A stretch of 64,000 nucleotides of DNA from Lycorma delicatula. Taxonomy: Eukaryota; Arthropoda; Insecta; Hemiptera; Fulgoridae. The notes beneath the pieces are model-generated. The model worked only from the letters and a program-made list of their open reading frames with translations. It made no database searches and was not told the origin of the DNA. The stretch spans positions 167,382,575 through 167,446,574 of the forward strand of contig NC_134455.1 of NCBI RefSeq assembly GCF_047948215.1, read 5' to 3'. The position numbers were made by a program, and so were the translations under genes. Of the stretch, positions 12,370 through 24,640 are shown piece by piece. The first letter of the stretch is position 1. Every line of letters starts with the position of its first letter.

Positions 12370-12421
12370 TAATCTTATTTAAAAATTTCGTTCTTGGATG
12401 AATTCCTTTGATAAGAAAATT
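12370..12421. repeat. Short dispersed repeat, copy 2
   Basis: This is the second copy of the 35-base block found at 9728-9762, preceded by aatcttattt as in copy 1. It lacks the palindrome seen next to copy 1. The flanks beyond the block differ. Confidence 0.5.
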
Positions 12422-13237
12422 ATTATTAGTTAAGAATTGCAGTCTTATTTTTCAATCATTTTGTATGTAACTTCTATTCCATTGATTGTCTGCATGTACT
12501 TGTAATGATAGTAAAAATTTTATGTTGCCGCGCAAATAGAACGTGTCGTGCACGCAATCTTTAGCAGTTCACTATAACACTACATTCGTCCTGTCACTAT
12601 ATTCGTATAAGCATAGAATTAAAATAGCTTGTCTCCCTTTTTAACGAGGATTAGTTTTACGAATAGAATTCTATAATCAAAACATACACACAAGCGCTCT
12701 CGTCAGCAACGAAATAAACCTCTATATCTACTTATCTTTCTCATCAATCTTTTTTATTTTCCTAATCTGTTACTTTTCCCTCATTTGGAGCTCTTGTTTT
12801 ATACTCGCTGGATTTTGAACTGACGGGGCTAACCAGAAGTCCTCGAGGAAGTTTTTCCACTGCCTTTGGTCATGTTGAGGAATGTTGTTCCTCACCGTGG
12901 TACTCGCTGGGGAACAGCGACGCTCTTTTTTTATAAAAATGGAATTTTAGGAGATTATTTATGAATTAGTGATCACAGGATTGTGAATTATCTATCAATT
13001 AGTGGTGTTGTCTAATTACAGCTTCAACTAACTGTTCCTTCTTGGCGAAAACCCATTGTCAGTGAATACCTAACATAGCTAACCCGTTTAACCTCTTTTC
13101 ACCAACGGAGCTTCTTAGCCATGTTTTAATTCGACGAAGAGATGTAATGAACGGCTGATTAGTGCTTGTTGTGCACAACTATGAAAACAATATTAGCAGA
13201 GCCTTTCTAATAGTCGGGAAAATGATTAGCTCTTTAT

Positions 13238-13484
13238 ACTTCTTTGTACGAAGTAAAGGAAGCACTGTGATCGCAAAAATGTCCATTTTCAGATTTCAAT
13301 GGAAATATCCATTTTTACCATCGCTGAATCCATTTTGACTAGTTTCGTCGTGACGTCTGTACGTACGAACGTACGTATCTATCTCACATAACTCAAAAAT
13401 GATTACCCGTGAGATGTTGAAATTTTGGATTTAGGACTGGGCAAAACCCAAAAATCTGGATTTTGTACTTTTTTTTAACTTAAG
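13238..13484 (+). repeat. Dispersed repeat family A, copy A1 (internally deleted and 3'-truncated)
   Basis: It starts acttctttgtacgaagtaaa, then follows the family A order: 'gtgatcgc', 'cagatttcaa.ggaaatatcc', 'cgtgacgtctgtacgtacg', 'ataactcaaaaatgatta', 'gatgttgaaattttggattt'. Compared with the copy at 56795, the segment between 'ggatttaggactg' and 'aaaaatctggatttt' is deleted, and the copy ends before the right inverted repeat. No coding capacity is evident. Confidence 0.75.
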
Positions 13485-15754
13485 TTCGGTGTTGTAAAAT
13501 TCCACTGGTTTGATGGAATATTTTGTTGTTTTTTTCCACTGGTTTGTTATCCACCCGCTATTTAAATTTTCTTCCATTTTATCGTTGTAACTTCTTGGGC
13601 TTTCGATTTACAGTTTCATTGATTTGTACGCTTCGGCTACATGCATTCACAGTCTGAAATTGAGATTCTTCACAAGTTTAAAAATTTACGTTTTTCAAAC
13701 AAGAGTTTTTCTATCATTTCTAAAGTTTTTGTCTCCTACTTATTATCCTGTAATATAAAGATCATTGATTGAATACTGAAGCCGTCATGTCTGGAAAGTC
13801 TGTTCATCAGGAATTATAAGTTATATAACATTTTTTAAAATAGAGATTGAAGATGTTGCCCTTACTTTAGTTATAATTAACGTTGTCTGTAATTTTTCTT
13901 GGTAATTTTATATTCTATCAACACATTATTTGAAGAAAACTCAAATTACCATAACATATCTTTAAAAATTTTTCTTAAATCTTGGATCGGAATTCTGTCT
14001 TAGTTTTAGTCAAAATTATTTTTTTACGAATTTTTTGACTACTTAAAACTTGTGCTTTCTAAAACTTTCAAAAAATGAAACCCCTTATAATTTACAATAA
14101 AGTTTTTCTGCAACAATCTTTATATTTGGTATCACTAATTCGCGGCTCTCACAATGAAAAACTGTTTTCGTAATATACTAGTTATTTTGAATCATAAAAA
14201 TACAAAAATTACGTCGAAATAGTTTTAAAAATGTAAATGTTGAATAATAAGTTTTAAATTTTCAAGAGATTTTTAGGTTCTAATTTCGAATTTTTTTTTT
14301 TAAAACCATTCCTTAATTAAAAAAAATATCGAATTATTTGGAATTTTGAACCATCAAAGATGAATCTGTGTTCTGTAAAAGTATTTTTTGCAATGCATAT
14401 AATAGAATATATGTAATAATCATTTTGGGAAAAACATTAATAATCTAAATTAAAATATTAATTTAACGAGACAGTGAGCAGTCAGTCATTTGCTATTGTA
14501 ATGAGAACTGCTTGTTGCATTGTAATGTCTGCTGTAACACGAGTCTTATTACAACATATAAACCCATGATTTTCTTGCGTCTGTTAACATATACTTGCTG
14601 TATGAATTTTACATTATCATTCATTCATGTGTTTCATTATCCATAAGTAATTAATTCTTAAATTATACTTGCATTGAAAGACACGTATTTAAACATATAT
14701 GTGCGTTTGCGCGCGATTTCAATTTGCCAGTAAAAAACATTCAAATTTTTTCCCCAATTTTTGATTACAAGAAAAAAGGAGTTTAAAATAGTTAATTTTT
14801 TACACATTTATAACAATAACAATTTTTAAAACTCAAAAGAGTTGTCAAAGTAGTTTCGTGAATCTGGACCGCTCATATTTCATTCATCCGCTCAAATCGT
14901 CATTAGAAAATAGATTCGATTCCATCCGTACGTAAAACACCTGCCATGTGAATAATTTTTTATCCTTATCTCGTAACGTGTCTGCCTTTCAGTTCACACA
15001 AACGACACAGAATTTGGACAAACGTCCAAATGTGTAGACGTAAGAAAATGAAACCTTGGAAAAATACAAAATATTTTTGTGCCCATAAGCACACTTATCC
15101 TGCTATTTTTAAACATTAATATAAAGATATCCTTCGTAGGCAAGAGAGAAAAAGTAGTTGCAGAACAAGGCTATACCATTTTAAAAAAACTATCCTTTTA
15201 CTTGTACTAATAATCATTAAAGAAAAAGCAATCTTCTGAATGGTTTTATAGAGATGACGGATTATCTATATCTTTTAGTTATTAATTAAGCAAATTTAAT
15301 AAATTTATGGATATTTTGTAATTTTAATTAATATGGTAATCGATAAAGAAAAATTGGATTGCTTTTTGAGATGTTGAATTATAGAGCATGCTACAATATT
15401 CACGATTTTTTCATCATTATCGGGAAAATTTACCTATTTGTTCAGTATTGCGGCTGGTTTTAGTAATTACGTACTCTGATCGATTTGTTTCGTTTATTCC
15501 AGTCGGTTCGTATAATTCATTCTCGTGATCTGGTAAAAAGATCTCAAAGGTTCTAATTATAAAGAAAGTCAGAAGGCAAGCACAATTAATCGATTTAACC
15601 GAAAATTGCTACGAAAATAAAAATATTTTCATTTCATAATCCAGATAAATTAATAATGTATTCTTATGAAGAACATTACTACCGTACGGCCATACAATTT
15701 TTTTTTATAAAAGCGCGCGTGCATTTTTCATTACTAATACTTATTATTCAGAAT
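13485..15754. other. AT-rich gene-free stretch
   Basis: Nothing recognisable in either strand beyond poly-A/T tracts and a local duplication of ttccactggtttg (about 13500 and 13537). Confidence 0.5.
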
Positions 15755-16330
15755 TACTTTTTTTTAGCTTTTACGGCCTCATTGAACCATTGCAGTCATT
15801 TATTATGTTCTTTGATTTGTTTCTTAAGTTTGATATTTTTAAGTTTTCATGATTCCCAATACTTTTTCATCCCATTAGATCTTGCTTTTCTTTCTAACTC
15901 TGAAAAAACTCTCTTGATCAACCCTGATTTGTTTATCTTTGGTTGAAATCTTATATTCTTATCAATCTATTTTTTCGGTTTCTCTGTTTTCTGTCTTAAA
16001 TTCTTTAGTGTTAGATCCAATTCTTTCATATCTTCTTTGACTTCCCTAATCCAAACGGTTGGTATTTTCTGTTTTCAAACCTTTTCTATTGTCTTTCCAG
16101 TCATTCTATCTTCTGGCATTCTCATCAAATATCCAAAAAGGAAATCCTTTTCTTTTTCATTGTGTCAATTATTGATTCTATTTCTTTAAAAACTACCTTA
16201 TTTGATAGACTTTGCTATTCTCATTTTGATATTTTTTTATTTTGCGTTATATTTTTGTTCTAATTATTTTTCTTTCTTTTTTAGATGTTTTGTCTGTTCT
16301 GTTTTTCTGATTTAGAATGAATAGTGTTTC
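15755..16330 (-). pseudogene. C-terminal fragment of an RTE/CR1-type reverse-transcriptase ORF
   Basis: Read on the minus strand, the DNA gives FGYLMRMPEDRMTGKTIE (about 16090-16146). This is the 'GH..RM...R.....' segment that follows the thumb in many insect endonuclease/reverse-transcriptase ORFs. It is followed by a lysine-rich tail with a KSKKI.KNWI segment and further K/E/R-rich sequence. Stops interrupt it. The plus-strand open frame at 15656-15946 is a shadow of this decayed tail. No palm motifs are present. The family assignment (RTE versus another LINE clade) is uncertain. Confidence 0.5.
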
Positions 16331-17139
16331 TTTAAATTACTTCTTTATTATACAAAATAAAATATTTCTTATTACTCAAAATAATCTTTAAATTTCTTTC
16401 TAAAAATAAACAATTTGCAACAAAATTATGAAGGATGACTTTCATTACCTTCAGTCAATTACAATTGCTTCATTTCAAATGAATTTCACAAACCAAATAA
16501 TACCTCAAGCACAAGCATTGTATCTAAATTAATGCCCTTTAGTAGAGCCAAACAAGTAGTAACTCTGGCTGTTTACAATTACATAGAGGCAGCAAGTTAG
16601 ATGTAGCAGACTTACAATATAAAGCGGACCAAACGGATTAATGTATACTTGCTTTGATGGATGGTACAATAGGAGGTTTCTTGTTATTTGCACCGCACTA
16701 TCACATAGACAACACAAGTCGGTACTGTATGAAAACGTCACTAATAGTGTTACAGACATCACAAGGACTTTTTGGATATACATTCATAGTTTTTAAAAGT
16801 TTTTTATAAAACCCTAAAAGGTATATATACAAACCGAAAAGGGTATATTTCTTTTCGAAAGGAATCCAAATGGAAAATATTTTTCTTCTTTATAGCTGAC
16901 TAGCCTTATGTGAACGAGAAGTCATTTTCAATATTCCTAGCTAAAGGTAATAACAGAATTCAAAGGTTTTTTGCGTGTTGAGACACTGCCGAGTAACACT
17001 TCACAACGGATTCAAAGATCTTAATTATAATGGAGTTTTAGGAAATTCGTGGTGATCTCTCTAGGGTTAATAAAAATAATTACGATACGGAAAAAGTGTT
17101 TATGCAGCTGATAATTCTATGGGTAAAATTACTTTTAAA
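16331..17139. other. Gene-free stretch
   Basis: An 84-codon minus-strand open frame (16529-16783) lies in somewhat less AT-rich DNA, but I see no motif in it. The rest is AT-rich. Its right edge meets the short tandem repeat before element V. Confidence 0.45.
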
Positions 17140-17184
17140 ATATCTACGAGTATTAGATATCTACGAGTAGATCTACGAGTATTT
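17140..17184 (+). repeat. Three-copy short tandem repeat
   Basis: The unit atctacgagta occurs three times with small spacers, immediately upstream of retroelement V. It looks like a local replication-slippage product. Confidence 0.7.
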
Positions 17185-17254
17185 ACCTTACCTCAGTCAA
17201 CCTCATCATTAACAGAATCGGTCCTTCGTCCGAGTATAATTTACCCGATCTAGG

Positions 17255-17345
17255 TAAATGATGTTTGTGCGTAGACTGCGGAAGCGATGGTCACCGGACA
17301 TGAGGACCGGGATGTAATCTTACTAAGAATGCTAAAACTGGTTTT
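17255..17345 (+). pseudogene. Possible ORF1 (gag-like) CCHC zinc-knuckle remnant
   Basis: In one frame the sequence gives CVDCGSDGHRT, a stop, then GPGC. This resembles a CX2CX4HX4C nucleic-acid-binding knuckle with an indel before the last cysteine. Its position just upstream of the endonuclease is where ORF1 ends in R1-like elements. It is short and broken, so chance resemblance is possible. Confidence 0.4.
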
Positions 17346-17411
17346 AAGCATTGCTAATCGCAGTTCAGTCTCACAGACCTCGTGGGAGTATTTTCGAGAG
17401 AAAGTGGGGAT

Positions 17412-17990
17412 GCTTGGCTGATAACGACTGAGCCTAATCGAAGAGCTGTTGCCAAGGGTGGATAGTGAACTGATGAATCAGGAGATGTGGCAGTTCAAAA
17501 TGTCAGTGGTAGAGTTGTTGGACAATTGTTTCATCGTAGTCGTGGAGTAATTGTAGTGGAGCTGGCCAGCGCAGTGTTAGTTGGAATATATATTAGCTCC
17601 AACATAGACCTACAACAATATGATGATTATTTTGTCAGACTTCAGGACGTCGTATCTCAAGCCGTTAAACGTGCGATAATCATGGGGGATTTTAACTGTA
17701 AGGCAATTTTTGCGGGCAGTTTATATATAAATAGGCGGGAAGAGATACTGGCAGAGTTTATGCAATCCACGGGCATTTATTGTATAAACGATGGCACCCC
17801 GACCTTTGCGGCGAGAGGACATACGCCGGTCCTCGACCTAACTCTACTGAATGGCGATTGGGAACATTTTCGCTGCCGCTGGCGTGTGCTAGACGATGAA
17901 ACGGCTAGCGACCGATCACTTCACTACTTCTCTGGAGATTCTGGACCCTATATTCAAGAACATCAATCAACCAAAGCCTTTTAGACTGAC
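17412..17990 (+). pseudogene. APE-type endonuclease domain of element V
   Basis: The domain would nick the insertion site. Visible landmarks are an N-terminal SEPNRRAVAKGGW-like segment in shifted frames (about 17425-17465), then one 165-codon open frame from 17487 containing VGIYISSN, IIMGDFNCKAIF (the GDFN metal-binding motif, at about 17678-17710), GHTPVLDLTLLNGDW and, at its end, DDETASDRSL. In intact endonucleases the last part carries an S-D-H triad; here His appears replaced by Arg in this frame. A frameshift near 17900-17930 moves the sequence into the next frame. Confidence 0.75.
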
Positions 17991-19360
17991 TCAGAAACAG
18001 GAAGCTATAGTGATTGATAGGCTGGCTATGAAGATTCGGGACGGAAGACGGCTAACACCGGAGATCCTGCAGAATTTAATGAGGCAGGAGATCTATCAGA
18101 TTCCCATTAGAGGCCGGAGGTACCGAACGGCATACTGCTGGTCACCTAAGATCGCTCAGATGAGACGAGACCTACAGCGTCATAGACGCCATACGCAGAG
18201 ACTGAGAAGAGCTGGTGGTGCAGCCTATGAAGCAGCAGCACGGTTATACGTCGATAGCAGATGGTCCTTGAATTATAAGATCAAGAGATCGAAGACCAGT
18301 AAATGATGCAAGCTCTGTCAAGAGCTGGATGTAGATCCGTGGGGACAGACGTACCGGATGGCAATGAAGGGGTTCGGCCAACGGTTGCCTATTCTCACGG
18401 GTGAACAGTAGAGAATTTGTTAGGCTTTTCCCTTGTGGGGGTAGTGAAGAATGCGAAGCAATAGATTGTGAGCAAAAACACAGGAAGAGCCCTGGCCCAG
18501 ACGGTATCCCGGCTGCCATATTAAAGGGACTGGTCATACGTGCACCTTGGGAGATGACAGCAGTGGCTAATTGTTGTAAATAGAACATTTCCAAGGTGCT
18601 GGAAAGATTCTCGTCTCGTCTTCCTTCCTAAGCAGAGAAGGGATGAGAGGATCCCGGAGTATAGACCAATATGCCTGATCAATTGCATGGGCAAAGCCGT
18701 TGAGAGGATACTGTATTCGCGTGTGATGTAAGTGTTGAATGCGGGGGCTGGCATCCACGCTAGCCAGTTTAGTTTTCAGCGGGGCCGCTCGACGCTCCAA
18801 GCTGTCTCCAAGGTCGTAGAGTGAGCGGCCGAGGTGAACCTGGGTACATGGAAGACCAGTTTAATGGCCGAGGTACATGGTACGTGCACACTGTTACTTA
18901 TTGCTGTCGACGTTCGAAACGCTTTCGGTTCTTGCCGCGGCAGGTGATTATGGAGGCTTTGAGGAGAAAGGTATAAGCGATTATCTTCACTGACAGATCC
19001 TTAAGGACCGATGGTTAGTGGTAATGTATTCAGATATTTAGAGGAGTGCAACAGGGATCCATATTGAGCCCCCTATTATAGATAATAATTTATGATAGTG
19101 TCCTTGCTTTAAATCTTCCTGCGGTCTCGGAAACGATTGCATATACCGTGCTGGTTTGCGGCAGGACTGAGGCTAACTTAGAGAAGCGTGGAAATATGGC
19201 ACTTATTATATATCAATAACATAATAATAACAATGGATATTATCAATAACTGGATGTTCGACAGAGGTCTAGAGTTGTCACCCAATAAATGGGTTGATTT
19301 ACTAATTGACCCTATTGATTCACCCTATTGATTTACTAATTGGAGAGGGCACCCTGGTTT
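17896..19360 (+). pseudogene. Linker and reverse transcriptase of element V
   Basis: The linker (17896-18306) is basic, with YCWSPKIAQMRRDLQR followed by Arg-rich sequence. The RT then shows, in several frames: WKDSRLVFLPKQRR and EYRPICLINCMGKAVE (about 18600-18705), QFSFQRGRSTLQAVSKVVE (18767-18820), LLIAVDVRNAFGS (motif A, about 18897-18935), RGVQQGSILSPLL (motif B, 19040-19078) and AYTVLVCGR (19139-19165). The last should be A-Y-A-D-D; both catalytic aspartates are missing without a frame change. The tract tgatttactaattg is duplicated at 19295 and 19329. The protein cannot be functional. Confidence 0.78.
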
Positions 19361-19396
19361 CTAGCGACAAAAAGGACGCTATAGTGAAAACCGTAG

Positions 19397-19804
19397 ATGA
19401 TTGGAAAGAAAGATGGAGATCGGGCGCGGGGTATGTCTGGACAAAAAGTGTTATTGCCGGACCTTATTCCGTGGATTAACAGACCCCACGGCGAAGTGAA
19501 TTACCAGCTGCCGCAGTTCTTCTCAGGGCACGGGCACGGCGCGTTTGATTATTACCTTTATAGGTTTGGTAGATGCAGCACTCCTCGCTGTATGTACTGT
19601 TGTGGCAAGGATACTGCCGAACACACACTATTTCACTATGAGGAGTGGAACGATCTCCGGCACCAGGCGGGTTTAACTGGTTTAAGTCTAGAAGACGTCG
19701 TCAAATATTTGCTTGAGACAGTCCAGAATTGGCGGGCGGTCGACAAATACGCAACCGAAGTTTTAAGAAAGAAGAATGAAGAGGCTCGAAGACGCGGAAT
19801 TTAA
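19397..19804 (+). pseudogene. C-terminal zinc-finger region of element V ORF2
   Basis: An open 135-codon stretch carries the R1-type C-terminal hallmarks: QFFSGHGHGAFDYYLYRFG, then CMYCCGKDTAEHTLFH (CX2CX7HX4, with the final Cys apparently replaced by Tyr), then a WNDLR..LEDVVKYLLE segment and a Lys/Glu/Arg-rich end. This region is thought to bind nucleic acid during target-primed reverse transcription. The stop at 19802-19804 is followed by about 240 bases of 3' UTR. Confidence 0.78.
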
Positions 19805-20045
19805 AACCAGTAGGGATGGACAGCCCCAGTTGCAAGGTCCGGTACGCCGAGGCGTGCTGATACCAGTGAATGGCTGGGGACTCCATGGGGTGAAAGAACA
19901 AAAACATAAAAGACCGGAACCGGTGGGGACACCTTTGGGTACGCCCCGTTAGATTGGGCACAAGCAAAAAAAGACAAAAGCCAACCGGCGAGCCGAACCA
20001 TGCCGGATTTACAGCCGGTAGGGAAGGCTCGTTTGTAAAAAATTA

Positions 20046-21529
20046 TGTAAAAAAGTAATTGATGTTATACGGACTTGAAAATACATTTAAAATCTTTTTT
20101 TAAGTTGTTTTTTATATTTAAAGAAACACCTTTGCATCTTTGAACTAAAATTTGTCATTACCCCCTACAAGACTAAAAAGGTTGCATCTTATTGTGAAGA
20201 AAATTCAGTATTATCTTAAATTTTATTCTTAAATAAGATTACTATGTTATTAGAACAATGTTACTTCTTAACCGCAGTAATTTATTAAATTTATTTTAAA
20301 CATGTACGTAATAGACATAAATAATTTAATAATTAAATGACCTTATTCTACTAGTTTATTTTTGTCAATATTTTCATGTTTATTTTAATTAAATAATTAT
20401 TTATATAATATTATCGCATAAATTCTGTATATTTAAACTTTATTAAAAGCTAAATAAAAAAAATTATATTGTTAACGATTTTGCTATGTAATGAAACTTT
20501 TACTTTTTTTATTTGTATTTATTAAGCAGAAGTCATGAGTTAAACCAAAGCCTTTAGTTGTGTTAAGACATTTTTGAAACATATAGTTAAAAATGGATTT
20601 TCGATAATACACCATCGTCAGTTTAAGTATTTTCTAGGTAAATCATAATATATTAGCTTAAAATTCAAAAACCTCTGGTTTCATCTGAATGATTATTTAC
20701 TAACGATTTATTTCAATTGGAGGACAGTTAAATTTATCAAGATTGTACCATAACATATAACAAAAGTTGAATCGATAAATAATAATTACTAACATATGTT
20801 TTATTTTCATGTAAAATTTACGTACCTCACTTAACTTAAGCAAAAAAAAAAGAAGAATTTATGTCTGTTTCACTATGCAAGAGCCCCAAACTCTTTATCG
20901 AAACTTGAGAAATGAACTTAGTAGAAATATAAATGTACACGGTAGAAATCTTAGCAGCCTGATATTTAAAATATTTTTACTTGAAATATTTACCGTTTGG
21001 TCATCCCTCAAAAGTAAAACAATTTATGTCATTCATTCAGGATGCACCATAAAAAAGAGGAAATTGAACATTTTTAACGTGCTTTGTACAATTTAAAACT
21101 AGATTTTAATTTACAAGTTCAAACCATTTTAGCAAAATTTTTTAAAGTTTAAAAACAGAAAAAATAAATATCTTTTTAAAATATAAAGAGTTTCTTTAGT
21201 TTTCCTGAAGGGATCGGTTTTCGCTATTATCGCGCTGTGACTTTTACGCCGTAATAAAAGATTTCAGTTGGACAAGATTTAAAGCAATTAAAATTTTAAA
21301 TAATAATTTAATTATGTAATCTAGTTAATAAAGAAGGTCTTGATATATATTTTTTTTTAATTAGATGTAACAATTGTAAAACTTTATCTCATAATTATTT
21401 AATTATGAAGTTTAATATTATAAACAAATCGAACTACTTTATTAATTAGATTATTGTGAAGTTTATTTTTAATACAAACTAATTATTTTTCCAACTTTTC
21501 ATATTTTCATTACTATTTATATATTTAAA
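20046..21529. other. AT-rich gene-free stretch
   Basis: No coding or repeat signal recognised. Two short open frames have no motif. Confidence 0.5.
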
Positions 21530-22330
21530 CTAGCTCCCCGTCACAGCTTCGCCCGCGCTATGCGGTTACTTGCGTTTCCCGTAGCGGTCAATCTTTTTAT
21601 TTTATATTTATTAGTGTAGTAACCGGAGGCAGGTGAAGCCAGTCACATACAGTAACAGTGGCAATGGCTGTGGTGGATGAGCCACAACGCCCCATACTTT
21701 CGCACTGCTTAAAAAAATCGGAATTAAAAAAAAGCGATAATTGTTTTTAAATAGTTTCTGAAAAGTATTTGCACGTCCAATTCTACTGAACGTCTCGTTT
21801 ACTATAGTCGGGTTTAGGAAAATCATTGTTCAAAAATCTTTTTATTATCTCCATCCCTTTTCAAGGTCGAATTTCAAAAATCTAGAAATTGGTTTTCTTG
21901 ACCTGAAGATTATTATTACACTCATCAAAAATCAAGTTGATTTCTTCATTTGTTACCGACAAATTTAAAATATAACAGGGTTTAAAAAAAATCAAAAACA
22001 ATTTTAACTCTTAAAACTAGGAATGAAATTCAAAAAATCTAAAATTAGTTTTTAAATGTTTATTATCAAGCAGTTCAAACCCAGCTCACACAGTGACAGA
22101 CACCCACAGTTCACAATTCATTAAAGTTTGTGATTCCGGTTGAAGAACAAACTCCACTACTACTTTATATATATTTTAGAGATTTTTCGAGATGAAATAT
22201 ACTCAAAAACCGTTTTAGTTGTGCAAAGAAACATGGGTCAAGATTTAGTTGCGAAAGATCGGGTAGTTTTTTATTTATTCCGAACAGACAAAAACCCTCT
22301 TCCTCTTTATATAATAGTATAGATATAGAT
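21530..22330 (+). repeat. Family C repeat, first copy
   Basis: It opens with actagctccccgtcacagc followed by ttcgcccgcgctatgcgg, a GC-rich head typical of a widespread class of insect non-autonomous repeats. It ends aatagtatagatatagat near 22330. Its right half (about 22100-22310) reappears directly downstream at 22430-22620: both contain 'gagatgaaata.a..tc', 'agaaacatggg/gat.aa.atttagt.gcga.agatcg' and 'gtagtttttt...tt.atcc/ttccgaac'. No protein is encoded. Confidence 0.6.
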
Positions 22331-22429
22331 TACTCTATTTTAATGTAAATTTAATTCTATTATTAGAAATATTATTCATTCTATTGTTTCGAATCATTCA
22401 GTTCAAACCTATTAAAAGTTCATTAATTC

Positions 22430-22622
22430 AATTCCTTAAAGTGTGTGCTTCAACCGGCAAATCTCCACTACTTGTGTATACATATATATATTCTTTTTGA
22501 GATGAAATACATCTCCTTCGCAGTTATGGCAAGAAACATGGATAAAAATTTAGTAGCGATAGATCGTGTAGTTTTTTCGTTCATCCTGAACAAAAAAAAC
22601 CTTATCCCCTAATAGATTGATA
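22430..22622 (+). repeat. Family C repeat, second partial copy in tandem
   Basis: This corresponds to the right half of the copy ending at 22330, in the same orientation after about 100 bases of spacer. The two pieces differ at many positions, so the duplication is old or the two copies inserted separately. Confidence 0.6.
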
Positions 22623-23563
22623 CAGCCAATTTTTGGTTCATATTCATCAAGCTTTTATTATGATATTTTATCTGTACAGTTCGAATAATGTTACTAAGTT
22701 ATTTAGAAATACACTTTTTAAATCCCCTTTCTGAATAATTATACGAGTACTTACTATTCCGGTTGATAATTTTCTTTTTCAGATTTTTGAAGCGAAGAAA
22801 TTATGCTTGCTAACCATAATTTTTTTTCTCAAATATCCATATGTCTAATTCGACTGAAATGAATAGTTTGATAAATATCTTATGAAAATTTTGAAAGTTT
22901 TACGTACGCTTTACGTATCAAGAAAAAATATGATTTTTACCAAACATAATGAAAGCGGTTACCTGTAGCTTCAATTTAAAAAAGTTGAACAGTGCAATCG
23001 TATACCCTCTTTTGGAGGATAGATCAAGTCTTGTGTGATATCAGGATACAGACTAAAAAGTATAAATATGGATACGTTAATTTAGACGATTTATTTAATG
23101 ATGTTTTGTTCATTATTTCACTTTTTTATTAATTTTTTTCAAACGCTCAAAACGTTTACTCATTTCAACAGCCAAAAAAATAAAACTATTTTGGTAGGAG
23201 ACTCTAATAATCAGAAAATCTAGATCATTGGTAGCCTAAAAAGTTTACTAAACGAAAAGAATTTCCTTCGATATCGATTGGAAAATTTTAATATAATTTA
23301 AACAAAGTAATACCTTATCTTTGCGAACGAATTCAATTTTTCCTCTTCTTATTTGTGTCAGATATGACCTGTTTTTTTTGTTTTTGTGTTTTTATGTAAA
23401 ATAAATAAAAATTTAAATTTGAAATGTTTGATGTGCCTACATTTACGTACAATAATACTTCTGTTGTTTCTATAAATTGTTAAATGATCTTATTGTGGTA
23501 TTTCACTACATGGTACAGCGTATCGACGTACATGGTGCTGTTATTATCTTTTTATTATTGACC
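22623..23563. other. AT-rich gene-free stretch
   Basis: Nothing recognised on either strand. Confidence 0.5.
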
Positions 23564-24039
23564 TTTTTTTTTAAGAGGTGAAGGAATCCCATTTACGGGC
23601 GCCTAAGCAGTGTCAGGCTCACTAACAGTTTCCATCAATTATAACCAAGAGCGTCTGTATACCTGCGCACTACCGACTAAACCTCCACCCCTGGCTTCCC
23701 CCTTCCCGGGACTGCTTATAAAAACATTTCATCACAAGAAGGGGGAATCGGCCCCACACACACCCATAACAATCCAACAATGTCACACTCCACACAAACA
23801 ACACTACTGTAAGCAACACATACAGCACGACAAATACATACACCGACAATAACACACAAGATTGTACAGAAAACAGGACAAGCTACTAACATCCACAACA
23901 CTCACACGTTACATACCCACACACCCGTCAAGAAATCTTAAATTATCACACCACTTACCAGAAGCCACCATCAGACGCACGAGCAGAGTGTCCCCGGCCT
24001 CATCGCACCCAGGCAACCCCCACACGTACGGGGGGATCC

Positions 24040-24640
24040 CTAGGAACTCAGCCGAGAACCTAACCGCCCCCGCGCCATCCGGAGCCATTTCCCTCTGTCG
24101 GACTCCTCATACAATTGGAGCTTCCTCATGACCGTCCTGATGAATCTTTCCACAGTCTTCCACTGTGCCTCACCTTGTAATAGGACTTGTAGGGTATATT
24201 CAGGGCGAAACATGCGCACACGTCTCAGGTTGCGAGCATCTCTACGCTCTATGGCGAATCGCGAACATAAAAGAAAACATGTTGGGGGGTTCTCTTCCAC
24301 CTCGCACTCCAAACAATTTTCAGATTGATCGAGCCCGAATCTATACAAATAAGATCTGAATCCCCCATGACCCGCCAGGATCATGGGTCCATGGGTCCTC
24401 CGGCACCACCGGAACTTCGCAGGCATTTTTGAGACAATCGGCAAGACATTTGGCATTCCCCTCCATCGTGGAGACCCGATGTACGTCACGTAGGTCAAGC
24501 CGTTCGGTAAAAACACCAGGGTCGTAGTTCCTGGTGCTCCAGTCCGTGAACGTAGGTGGTCCATCAGAATCAGCTCCGCAGTCAGCGATCGTGATCAAGA
24601 TCGCTGGCCGTATAGCACTTCCGCACTCTCCAGTCTGCAA
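24040..24640 (-). pseudogene. ORF2 linker fused to C-terminal zinc finger (RT missing), element VI
   Basis: The upstream part in one frame (RNYDPGVFTERLDLRDVH, then CLADCLKNACEVPVV) is the acidic/basic linker normally found between endonuclease and RT. It is followed directly by the C-terminal region in another frame: AGHGGFRSYLYRFGL and CLECEVEENPPTCFLLC, the CCHC-like finger (here T-C replaces the usual E-H). It ends with YTLQVLLQGEAQWKTVERF and an Arg/Lys-rich tail. About 400-500 codons expected for an RT domain are absent between them. The junction coincides with a direct 8-bp repeat, which suggests deletion by slippage or end-joining. Confidence 0.75.

Larger units (their letters stand above)
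8965..13237. other. Long AT-rich gene-free stretch
   Basis: No recognisable gene. It contains a repeated 35-bp block (9728 and 12387, listed separately), a (TA)n tract at about 12083-12099, and short segments of more balanced composition near 9950-10110, 11340-11500 and 12790-13120 that I could not assign. The balanced segments could be eroded repeats or host non-coding sequence. Confidence 0.5.
17220..20045 (+). mobile_element. R1-like non-LTR retrotransposon, element V (dead)
   Basis: On the plus strand the order is a possible end of a gag-like ORF1 with a CCHC-like knuckle (about 17255-17320), an APE-type endonuclease, a linker, a reverse transcriptase, a C-terminal zinc-finger region and a 3' UTR up to about 20045. 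Composition is far less AT-rich than the flanks. Many frameshifts and stops, loss of the catalytic YADD and a small internal duplication show that it is inactive. It is diverged from elements I and VI, so it represents a separate lineage. Confidence 0.82.

Noticed and set aside
15656..15946. 96-codon plus-strand frame with hydrophobic segments, possibly a membrane protein
   Set aside because: It is the antisense shadow of a Lys/Glu/Arg-rich reverse-transcriptase tail on the minus strand; antisense of Lys/Glu codons gives Phe/Leu/Ser-rich frames.
23610..24131. His/Thr/Pro-rich plus-strand frames, possibly a secreted low-complexity protein
   Set aside because: The composition comes from CA-rich DNA that is the 3' UTR of minus-strand element VI.
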